From: Macrotis lagotis
Lineage: Eukaryota > Chordata > Mammalia > Peramelemorphia > Peramelidae
DNA: 64,000 bases
NCBI RefSeq assembly: GCF_037893015.1
Contig: NC_133660.1
Coordinates: forward strand, 161,132,937-161,196,936
Reading direction: 5' to 3'
The notes beneath the pieces were generated by a model. The model was not told where the DNA came from and searched no databases. It saw nothing but the letters and a program-made list of their open reading frames with translations. Shown piece by piece: positions 56,280 through 64,000 of the stretch. Within the stretch, counting starts at the first letter, position 1, and each line of letters starts with the position of its first letter. A program made the position numbers and the translations under genes.

Positions 56280-57469
56280 CTCTCATCTAGATATATATAC
56301 TCTTATCGCTTGCTTTATGAGGTAACTCACATGAGGTCACTGGACTTGTTTTGTTTCATCTTAGAAGAGGGAAAAAGAAAAGAAAAAGCAAACATTTGAT
56401 AATCAAATATAGCCTGCAAGGAGAGAGCCTGGGCTGTGGTTAAAGGTGGAACAGATTTTGCAACCTAGAAGGCCCACACCCATTTCCTCCAACATTTTTT
56501 TCTCTTCTTTCCTCCTTCATCTTTTTTAGTCAATAATAAACCTTATCCAAAACTTCAAGTTGATTCCACTTCATGCCATCCTGATCAGATCAATCATACT
56601 AATCCAACTAATTGGATGAGTCCCTTTAAAAGAACCAGGGCCTCCTTCATGAAATCTAATACAAAGTACTGTAACAGGAAGCCAGGGAAATCTAATGCAA
56701 TAAAATGCACCTGATCAGATTTAAGAACATTAGTGGCCCTTCACTTATAAACAGGAATCAAATGACAGAGGAGGACAAAGCTAAAGCAGAAGGGTTCATC
56801 ATTATAACAGGGTTTTGCAGCAAGAAAAGCAGCTAGATTTAGAAATTACTGTCCTGGATCTTGAGCACATTGAACATCTGGTAGTAAAGGATCAGGGAGT
56901 CTTCAAAGTCTCTTATAATCCCAGCAGGCTAGAAACTTTGTTCTACAATCAAGGGTTAGGATACATGCCACACAATTGTCATCTTTGCAATAAAATCACA
57001 CACACACACACACACACACAGATGCAGAGTATAGCCTACCCCAGTTTAGAAAGAAGTTTAGGTGGCATTGGCTTCTTGTAGCATTTCTGGATCAAATTAG
57101 TGGTTTTCAATGATCATTATCCTTACAAGCTAGATTTTATTTAAATTGTATATCTTAGCAAAAAAGAAAAAGCAGAATATATCAGACTTTCAGATGATCC
57201 TTAAAGTCTTTTCCATATCCAAAATTAAATGAATTGATTAAGTACTTATATTCCTGGATAACTTTGTTAGCTAATCATAATCTTATTAATTGAAGGGTTC
57301 CATAACTAGGTGGCAATTTAAGACTCAAAGACATGAAGAGTAGGATAGGGATCAAAGAGAAATGGGGACATTCCAACCCAAAGCAACCCCAGCTTCTCTG
57401 GTTCCCCTAAAATGCAAGCCATAAATCAATTTCATTGACGCTTTTAATATTTTGGGGGAGGAAGGATGC
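55916..57469. other. Unassigned; includes (AT)n and (CA)n
   Basis: (AT)n at 56243-56275 and (CA)n at 56998-57020 in otherwise unnamed sequence. The frame at 56815-57081 has no recognisable domain. Confidence 0.4.
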
Positions 57470-57485
57470 TTCCAGCTTCTTTTAT

Positions 57486-57643
57486 TTTATTTTTTTCCCA
57501 GGTTTTTGCAAGGCAAATGGGATTAAGTGGCTTGCCCAAGGCCACACAGCTAGGTAATTATTAAGTGTCTGAGACTGGATTTGAACCCAGGTACTCCTGA
57601 CTCCAGGGCCGGTGCTTCATCCACTATACCACCTAGCCGCCCC
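57486..57643 (-). mobile_element. tRNA-derived SINE, antisense
   Basis: Exact 16-bp target duplication TTCCAGCTTCTTTTAT at 57470-57485 and 57644-57659. Confidence 0.93.
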
Positions 57644-57689
57644 TTCCAGCTTCTTTTATACTTTTTTGTCTATATGAACCCTACATTAC

Positions 57690-58022
57690 AGCCCAAATAA
57701 AGTTCAAGTTATTTATCACATTCAAGATGACTGTTCTCTTCTTCATGAATTCCAACAAGCTCTATCCCAAGTTTAGACTGGATTATATCCTCTGCATCTC
57801 TCAGAAACTTTGTCTCTCTTGGAAACTCAAGTGCATTTACTCCTTGAAGCCTTCCCTGATCACCCCAGTTAGTAGTGCTCTCTCTGCCTCCATCTTTCTT
57901 GAACTTTGTGTTCATGTCGTGACCCTCAAATTGAATATAAACTCCTAGACTCTAGTAGGAACTGCTTCATTTTTTTCTTTATATGCCCATTCTTTGCACT
58001 TAAATATTTGTTGAATTGAGGT
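57690..58022 (+). mobile_element. L2 3' end
   Basis: TACTCCTTGAAGCCTTCCCT, GATCACCCCAGTTAG, AAACTCCTAGACTCTAGTAG, TTAAATATTTGTTGAATTGA. Confidence 0.65.
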
Positions 58023-58139
58023 AGACTAAAGAGCTTAGGATCACAAAAACTGTGTAAGATATCATAGATGTTCACTGTTAGCCAAGCCTAGAGCAATTCC
58101 TAGTATAACCATTATAGTAAAGAAGGAGATTTTTGAAAT

Positions 58140-58271
58140 TAAATTTTATTTTTATGTGCAAATAATTCACCTCTCTCTTCCCCCTCTTCTCCAATTAAGC
58201 CCAGGGAAAGAAAAACAAAACCCATGTTACAAACATATAGTCAAAAAAATTTCTGCATTGACCATGTTGTC

Positions 58272-58325
<54 letters not shown>

Positions 58326-58870
58326 TGCACTGAGTCATTTACCTTTCTATCAGGTTTTAGTTAATATGTTTGATCATGAGTCCACTGGAATCATGGTTGG
58401 TCATTATGCTGACTAGAGTTCCTAAGTCTTTCAAAGTATGATACTGTTGTCAGTGTATATACATTGTTTTTCTGGTTCTGTTCACTTTACTCTGCATCAG
58501 TTCATAAAAGTCTTTACAAGTTTCTCTGAAACCATCCCCTTCATCATTTGTTATAACACAATAGCATTCCATCATATTTACATAACCCTAATTTCTTCAG
58601 CCTTCCCTGACAGGCAACCCTTCAGTTTCTTTTTTCTTTTTTTTTCTTTTTTTTGCAAGGTAATGGGGTTAAGTGGCTTGTCCAAGGCCACACGGCTAGG
58701 TAATTATTAAGTGTCTGAGTTTGGATTTGAACCCAGGTCCTCCTGACTCCAGGGCCAGTGCTCTATCCACTGCCCCACCTAGCTGTCCCAACCCTTCAGT
58801 TTCTAATTCTTTGACACCAAAAAAAGAACACCAAATATTTTTGTACAGTTTATTTTGCTTAGTACTAATC
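58140..58870 (-). mobile_element. Antisense L1 3' end interrupted by a SINE
   Basis: Shares AATCATGGTTGGTCATT, CCTAAGTCTTTCAAAGT, CCCCTTCATCATTTGTTA and a CATAATAGCATTCCATCATA-like block with 16620-16880. Contains a (TG)n at 58279-58322 and a SINE at 58631-58788. Confidence 0.6.
58631..58788 (-). mobile_element. tRNA-derived SINE, antisense
   Basis: Exact 16-bp target duplication CAACCCTTCAGTTTCT at 58615-58630 and 58789-58804, inside the antisense L1. Confidence 0.93.
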
Positions 58871-59052
58871 CCATCCTTCAATTAATTCTACTTTCTCCCT
58901 TTTCTCTTCTATCTTCCATTGAGTGAAATGTATTTCTGAACCCAACTGGGAGTGTATTCTTCCCTCTTTGGATCAGTTCAGTTGGGCATGATGTTCAGCG
59001 TCAGCAGCTAACCCCTCATTTGTATAGACTTATATTTGAAAATGACCATTGT

Positions 59053-59209
59053 GGGCGGCTAGGTGTCGCAGTGGATAAAACACCGGCCCTGGAGTCAGGA
59101 GGACCTGGGTTCAAATCCGGTCTCAGACACTTAAATTACCTAGCCGTGTGGCCGTGGGCAAGCCACTTAACCCCATTGCCTTGCAAAAACCTAAAAAAAA
59201 AAAAAAAAA
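59053..59209 (+). mobile_element. tRNA-derived SINE, young-looking
   Basis: Exact 14-bp target duplication AAAATGACCATTGT at 59039-59052 and 59210-59223, a pure A tail of about 18, and a consensus B box GGTTCAAATCCGG. Confidence 0.93.
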
Positions 59210-59223
59210 AAAATGACCATTGT

Positions 59224-59739
59224 ACATTCTAAGCATTGTCCCATAGTCCCATCAGGACTAGGAAGTTATAGGAGGGGCAAACCTGTGATTTCATTGCAAT
59301 TCCTTCCAATGAGATGAGTATTTGCTTAACATCTGGTGAAAAGCCCAGGTTCCTGAGAAGTCAAGCGACTTGCCTGGAGACATAATCCTTGTGGGTCAGA
59401 ATTGGTACCTGATTCAAGGGGAGAACACCTCCAGTAGGATTACTTGATTTTTAAATTTGGGGAGGTGACAGCAATTAAGGGCAGTTTATAGGGAAAGCTA
59501 TAAACTGAAGGCTATCGGAGCTTCCTTCCCCAGCCTCACCCAAGGACTATGACTGGCTCCCCACTCCCCACATTTCCATTAAGCTTTTAGTTTCTAGCCG
59601 AGACACAGGTCCTGGCTCACAAAAGACACCACTTATTGAGAGCTGGTGGATTGCACTATTGATTCGGTGCAAAAACCTGTTAGCTCACAGCGCTGACTTC
59701 TGGGGAGCTGCAAAATGATAGGAAGCCACGAAGCGTAAT
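59224..59739. other. Unassigned sequence upstream of the HOPX promoter
   Basis: No repeat seen. Leads into the CpG-rich region and may carry proximal regulatory sequence. Confidence 0.35.
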
Positions 59740-59879
59740 TTTAGGGGGGAATGTCCCGAGCCTGGAGCTCTTCCTTCTGCCCGCCCCCTCTTCTTAGGGG
59801 GACGAGGCCCTTCCTCTCCGCGGCGAAAAAGGCTCTGGGAAGCGCATTTCTAGCCCACCGCACCCCTACTCTTTAATGA

Positions 59880-59960
59880 GGAGGGAGACTTGAGTCATCC
59901 TCCCGACTCCAGCTCGCTGCCCCAGGGCCAAGGCAGGGTCTGGGAGCAACTCCCGGGAAG
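59880..59960 (+). other. HOPX: Candidate 5' non-coding exon of HOPX (start approximate)
   Basis: Ends in a strong donor, GGGAAG|GTGAGC, with GT at 59961-59962. The next good acceptor is the one in front of the coding exon, giving a 340-bp intron (59961-60300). The transcription start is guessed from the TATA-like box and is not supported independently. Confidence 0.45.
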
Positions 59961-59998
59961 GTGAGCGGGGGGCAGGAGACGCTTGGGGGAGGAGAGAA

Positions 59999-60020
59999 GG
60001 GCTCCGGGGTGGGTAGGGGG
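59999..60020 (+). promoter_or_regulatory. G-quadruplex-type motif
   Basis: Four G runs of 3, 4, 3 and 5 with loops CTCC, T and TA, in the candidate first intron. Confidence 0.55.
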
Positions 60021-60298
60021 TGGCCGCCCCTTTAGCGGCTCAGCTGGGCGGGCAGAAGCGAGGCCGGGCGGAGGCGGGGAGGGGTAAGAGCTGGGGGGAC
60101 CCTGACATCCCCAGGGGCTGGCTCCTCCGGGAGCCGCCCGGCCCCGACTTGGCGGTGGGGAGACCCGGGGTCTTAGGCTCTCGGGGTTGGGGGGTCCTAA
60201 GAGGCACAGCCTCGGTCCGGGACCCCGGGGGGCGCCCCGAGCCAGCCTTGCAGCCCGCAGCCCCGGCCCGCCCCCATCCTGGACTTTCCTCTCCATCT

Positions 60299-60300
60299 AG
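60299..60300 (+). other. HOPX: Splice acceptor before the HOPX coding exon
   Basis: Pyrimidine-rich TTTCCTCTCCATCTAG. The exonic GGGACCATG that follows encodes G-T-M, matching the G-T-M seen where longer eutherian HOPX isoforms read through this point. This supports the junction. Confidence 0.65.
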
Positions 60301-60314
60301 TGGCCACAGGGACC

Positions 60315-60456
60315 ATGTCGACCGACACCGTGAGCTCCATCACCAAGGATCAGGTGGAGAGGCTGGAGGAGAACTTCAAAGCCAACAAGCACCCGGACCC
60401 CCAACTCGCTGATCTTCATCGCCGCCGAGGTTGGTCTCCCGGAGAAGGTGACCGAG
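60315..60456 (+). CDS. HOPX: HOPX first coding exon (frame broken as given)
   Basis: Homeodomain-only protein, about 73 residues in mammals: an atypical homeodomain that does not bind DNA. It restrains serum response factor and recruits histone deacetylases in heart, and also acts in stem cells and lung. The first 28 residues start MSTDTVSSITKDQVERLEEN and continue to NKHPD. They align with eutherian HOPX (M-S-A-x-T...TEDQVEILEYNF...KHPD). From 60399 the match moves to the +1 frame, which reads IFIAAEVGLPEKVTE like LIAAEAGLSEEETQ, up to a donor GAG|GTGAGG at 60457. The shift lies at CCCCC (60398-60402): one base more than the family needs. One codon is also missing before NKHPD. The ATG at 60315 was chosen by homology; an in-frame GTG at 60300 sits on the acceptor. 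The last exon (KWFKQ...) is not in view. The context (CpG island, introns) argues against a processed copy. Confidence 0.82.
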
Positions 60457-60888
60457 GTGAGGCCCCCCGCCTGCCCCTTTCCCCAAACCCAGGCTGTGGC
60501 CCCTCTCCTCTTTTCCTCCTTCCCTGGCTTCTTTATCCTAGCTGGAGTCACCTTATCATTTCCCACTCCCTTATCTCCTCCGCTGCACCCCCGCACCCAT
60601 CACCGCCACCCTGGCTCCATCTTTCGGGATCACCACCCTGGCCCCAGGCTGCTCTGCCCCCAAATCTGAGGCCTCTCATACTTTGCCTTTCCTCTCACCC
60701 ACTTTCGTTCCACAAATAGGTACCTATATGTGCCAGGTCTGGGTGGGCAGGTGCTGGGGACACAAGGACAAAAGTGGAACTATTTCCTCACTCCAGGGAC
60801 TACAGGCAGCAAAAGTTCCTCGGAGGGTACCACGCTGCCCTTTCAGACAAGCCTCCCTCCTCCCCACCTCTCCCCCACTCCTCTTTTA
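60457..60888 (+). other. HOPX: HOPX intron, first part
   Basis: Follows the donor GTGAGG. C-rich but without a further exon that I can recognise. The open frame running through the donor to 60719 is intronic. Confidence 0.55.
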
Positions 60889-61040
60889 TTTATATTTATT
60901 TTTTGCAAGGCAAATGGGGTTAAGTGGCTTGCCCAAGGCCACACAGCTAGGTAATTATTAAGTGTCTGAGGCTGGATTTGAACCCAGGTACTCCTGACTC
61001 CAGGGCCGGTGCATTATCCACTGCGCCACCTAGTCGCCCC
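60889..61040 (-). mobile_element. tRNA-derived SINE, antisense, in HOPX intron
   Basis: TTTTTTGCAAGGCAAATGGG ... GCGCCACCTAGTCGCCCC. Flanks CCCCACTCCTCTTTTA (60873-60888) and TCCCACTTCTCTTTTA (61041-61056) differ at two bases. Confidence 0.9.
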
Positions 61041-61374
61041 TCCCACTTCTCTTTTAAACTGTCATCTCCCCTGCTCCTTCAGGTCCTTTTTCTGCCGGTG
61101 GTTTAGCCTTTTTTCTTCTAATCTTTGCTCTCCCCAAAGTCCAGAGTTGGGTCTTCTTCCTTTGGACAGTCGGCCTTCCAGACAGAAGCTGTTTCTCTTC
61201 TATCAGTGGGTTTCCCAGCTAGGTGGACTCTCCTTTGCAGCTTGCTGCAACATTCATACTCATGGTCATTTCCATCATCTTCCATGCACGATCTCTCAGC
61301 TTGCTGTCCTGCCCCACTTCTGCTGCACCCATTTCCAGTGTCTGATGTCTTTAAGTATATTACTCTGGATGTTC
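61041..61374 (+). other. HOPX intron, unassigned
   Basis: No repeat or exon recognised. The 127-codon frame at 61009-61392 begins in the SINE and has no family resemblance. Confidence 0.4.
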
Positions 61375-61535
61375 ATAGAATTAGAGGTTTGAGATGGGAA
61401 AAAACCCTATAGCCTAAGGAAGGCTAAGCCTAGATGGGTTTAAATAGCTTGTCCAAGGCTACACAGCTGCTCAGACAAAAAACCCAAGTTTCCTGCCATC
61501 CAGTCTGTCCAGCACAACACACTGTACTTTAACTT
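61375..61535 (-). mobile_element. MIR-like fragment (tentative)
   Basis: ATAGCTTGTCCAAGGCTACA followed by CAGCTGCTCAGAC and CATCCAGTCTGTCCAGC, the antisense MIR pattern. Confidence 0.45.
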
Positions 61536-61689
61536 AAAATAATCCAAAATTGTATCTGTTGGTATACCAACACAGATAGAAGAAGGAGGGGAAAGAAGTA
61601 AAGAAGAGGAAAGGAGAGGAATGTGTTCATATCAAAATATTTTTAGCTAAGGATAGGTAATCAAGTAAAGGTAATTCAGTTCAGGCCAA

Positions 61690-61790
61690 CAAGCATAAAT
61701 TAAGCACCTAATATATAGAAAAACACTGTGGTTGGTATAGAGAAAATGATAAAATAGAATATTCTTTGCCCTCAAAAAAAGAAATTTGGG
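61690..61790 (+). mobile_element. L2/MIR-type tail
   Basis: CATAAATTAAGCACCTAATA then ATATAGAAAAACACTGTGG and TTCTTTGCCCTCAAA. Confidence 0.5.
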
Positions 61791-61794
61791 AAGA

Positions 61795-61980
61795 GTTTTT
61801 AATTTATATTTTATATTTAAATTTATTTTATTTTTATTATTTATTTACTTATATCTAATAAATAAATTTTAATTAAGTATATTAAAATTATACATATAAT
61901 AAAATGTGTTTACATATAATTATTAAGTATAATAAAATTATATGTATATAAAGTATGTAATCTATGCATATAAGAATAAG
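61795..61980. repeat. AT-rich low-complexity block
   Basis: Almost entirely A and T, in TTTATT/TAAATA/ATAT patterns. Confidence 0.85.
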
Positions 61981-62109
61981 GTAATTGATAGATTGAAGGA
62001 GGCCAAGGAGAGATCAGAAAAAAATTTGTTCTAGAAATACATGAAGAAAAAGGGAATATTAACTGCTGAAGAGATCTAGAAGGACTATATGGCACCTGAT
62101 TGGAGTCTT

Positions 62110-62264
62110 ATTTTTTTTTTGGTTTTTGCAAGGCAGTGGAGTTAAGTGACTTGCTCAAGGTCACACAGCTAGGCAATTATTAAATGTCTGAGTCCAGATT
62201 TGAACTTAAGTTCTCCTGACTCCAGGCCTGGTGCTCTATCCACTGCACCACCTAGCTGCCCTTT
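62110..62264 (-). mobile_element. tRNA-derived SINE, antisense
   Basis: T run then GGTTTTTGCAAGGCAGTGGA ... ACCACCTAGCTGCCCTTT. Target duplication ATTGGAGTCTT at 62099-62109 and 62265-62275. Confidence 0.92.
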
Positions 62265-62275
62265 ATTGGAGTCTT

Positions 62276-63009
62276 GGAAGAAAGAGAAGTGTGTTTTAAA
62301 CATGTCTGATGTTTCGAGCTGATCCAGTCTATTGTTTTTATTTTATAACCAACCATAAAGTTACAAAGACCCATCAGTCATCTAATCACTAATTTTATAA
62401 TCTGTTCACCATTTCATAACATCGTTACTGAGGACCTAGCTAGTCCCTGTGACATTTTGCCTAATGGCAGTTTTATTTTCTTCAACTAATATTAATAGAT
62501 AAGCTAAGTCTTCATATTGGGTTCCCTGACTCAGAGTGGTTCAGAGAAACAGAGGCAATAACAACAGTTAAGTCCTTTGTAACCAGATTGCTTTGTGTTT
62601 CTAAATGCTCTAGAATAGATGAATTCTAATTATGGAGGGGTAGACTTAGACTAATTGCCCCCTTTGGTCCTGTGATTTGTTTATAAAGTCTCTTTGCACT
62701 TCTGAAAGTTGCTTAGGGCAGAAGATGAAAATAGCTACTTGGCTAGTGCCTTCCTTTTAGGAGATTCCTCTAAATCAATCAATGGAAAATAATGGTTGGG
62801 TACCCGATGGGACCCAGGTAGGAGCACTGATTTACTGTGTGAACCTATACAATCAATGCCCCACTCACTCATCTGAAAACATGAAGAATAAGATTGAACC
62901 ATGTGACTTTTCAGGGGTTGTTTACCATCTTGATATCTGATTCCATTTGCCCTTCAGCACTGAATGATAATTAATTATATACAATAATCATAATAACATC
63001 TTTATGTAG
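62276..63009 (+). other. HOPX intron, unassigned
   Basis: No exon or named repeat recognised. Confidence 0.35.
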
Positions 63010-63240
63010 AATTGTGGCATTTGGATGGAAGAACAAGACTGCCTAGCATGGAGCTTTGTGTTCAAATTTTGTTTCAGTTACTTCCTACATGTAGGACTCC
63101 GGGCAAGTCACTTAATCTCAATCATCCTCAGTTTCCTATCTTCAAAATGGGCATAACAGTAGCATTTGACTCATGAGGTTATTATGAAACTCAAAGGAGA
63201 GAACATATGTGCAATATAGAAGCTAACTATTAGCTTTAAC
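63010..63240 (+). mobile_element. MIR
   Basis: CTAGCATGGAGCTTTGTGTT, TCCGGGCAAGTCACTTAATC, TCAGTTTCCTATCTTCAAAA, CATGAGGTTATTATGAAAC. Confidence 0.7.
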
Positions 63241-63269
63241 AGTCACAAATCATTTTGTGGTCACTGTTA

Positions 63270-63410
63270 CACTGCGATTCTCTGAGAGCAGGATTTGTTT
63301 TTTAATTTAAAAAAAATCTGGTTTTGCTTTTTTTGTATCATCAGAGCTTAACACAATTCTTAGCACATAATAGGCATTTAATAAAATGCTAGTTGACTGA
63401 CTTGAACCTC
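63270..63410 (+). mobile_element. L2 3' tail
   Basis: TTCTCTGAGAGCAGGATTTG, ATCATCAGAGCTTAACACAA and CTTAGCACATAATAGGCATT. Confidence 0.6.
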
Positions 63411-63429
63411 ACAGTATTCTTCTTAAGTA

Positions 63430-63600
63430 AATATTTTAAGTATATTATCCTCATCTTATAGATAAGGAAAGGAGAAAAAGGAAAATATTATAGATAAAGA
63501 AAAGAGACTAGTAAAGGTTGAAGGCAGACTATCCATACAGATCTACCTAACCTCAGGCTCAGCACTCAATCCATTATGTCAGGCTTATAGACCCAGTAAT
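63430..63600 (-). mobile_element. MIR-like, antisense (degraded)
   Basis: TATCCTCATCTTATAGATAA then AGACTAGTAAAGGTTGAAGG and CTCAGCACTCAATCCATTAT. Confidence 0.45.
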
Positions 63601-64000
63601 AATTGGCAGAGGGATACTGGTTCATCTCCATGGTGAAGTACAAAATGGGTCAGTCTGTTACATACTATTTTATAGACGGGGGATACAAAAGACTAAACGG
63701 AGCAGTGACATCCCATCATCACAGGCTGAATCTATTCAAATTGTCCTAGAAACTTAGTGCCTCTGCCAACAGCTGTCCATTGATTTATGTCAGAATCAAG
63801 CTATATTTAGTCAGTCCATCCTGGGGCTAGACAACTGTGTCAAGATTTACCTTGTTGATCATTTTCTTACATGTGAGTCAACAAGAAAGCAATTTGTATC
63901 TGCCTTTAGCAGATCATCCATCTATAATATTGATTGAAATTTCTTTTGAAATGTTTTTTGATAATTTAATTTTTTAATTTGATCATTTAATCAACAAGAA
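63601..64000. other. Unassigned, window end
   Basis: No exon or repeat recognised. The last HOPX exon was not found here. Confidence 0.35.

Larger units (their letters stand above)
59740..60480 (+). promoter_or_regulatory. HOPX: CpG island / promoter region of HOPX
   Basis: Abrupt rise in G+C and CpG (CCGCGGCGAAAAAGG, GCGAGGCCGGGCGGAGGCGG, GGGGGGCGCCCCGAGCC). A TATA-like TCTTTAATGAG lies near 59869-59879 and a consensus AP-1 site TGAGTCA at 59891-59897. Both are sequence matches only. The island covers the candidate first exon and the first coding exon. Confidence 0.7.

Noticed and set aside
60300..60719. 139-codon frame starting at GTG and running through the HOPX exon
   Set aside because: The GTG sits on the splice acceptor, and the frame reads past a consensus donor into intron. 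The homologous protein changes frame at 60398-60402.

Overview
This is nuclear DNA from a marsupial, most likely an Australian one and possibly a dasyurid. The main evidence is about two dozen copies of one tRNA-derived SINE of roughly 150 bp. Each copy begins GGGGCAGCTAGGTGGCGCAG, ends CTTGCAAAAACCTAAAA and is usually flanked by a 9-17 bp target-site duplication; I recall this family as WSINE1. It sits among older MIR and MAR1-type CORE-SINEs, L2, CR1/L3-type, RTE-type and L1/HAL1-type remnants, a Tigger1-like DNA transposon and many mammalian-style microsatellites. Family names are from memory and were not checked against a library. There is one assembly gap of 100 N at 7432-7531.

The window is gene-poor. 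From 1 to about 59.7 kb I found no protein-coding gene. Open frames in this stretch lie in LINE remnants, SINEs, microsatellites or the GC-rich minisatellite. Around 2.5-6.6 kb lies a stack of LINE pieces: an antisense half-L1 (ORF1 and 5' end) carrying two inserted SINEs. At 18.4-19.2 kb is an internally deleted Tigger1-like element. At 38.0-38.8 kb is an isolated CpG-rich island containing a G-rich minisatellite, followed by about 490 bp of pure pyrimidine-biased repeat. From 41 to 63 kb SINEs are dense, and L2 and CR1/L3 relics lie at 41.5-42.2, 54.8-55.9 and 57.7-58.0 kb.

The one recognisable gene is at the right end. A CpG-rich promoter region (about 59.74-60.48 kb) contains a candidate 5' non-coding exon with donor at 59961, an acceptor at 60299-60300, and the first coding exon of HOPX (homeodomain-only protein) on the + strand with donor at 60457. 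The last coding exon (KWFKQ...) was not seen and should lie beyond 64 kb. As given, the HOPX frame is broken by one extra base in a run of five C (60398-60402). This could be an assembly error or a real change.

I did not find a new gene system. The most unusual observations are: a 46-bp segment of an L2 relic (55587-55632) present exactly inside a SINE 1.2 kb away (54395-54440), as if copied during repair; the HOPX frame break; the 38-kb CpG island with minisatellite, a candidate distal promoter; and several structurally odd SINEs (a tandem pair sharing three target repeats, one lacking the B box, one with a duplicated 3' module).
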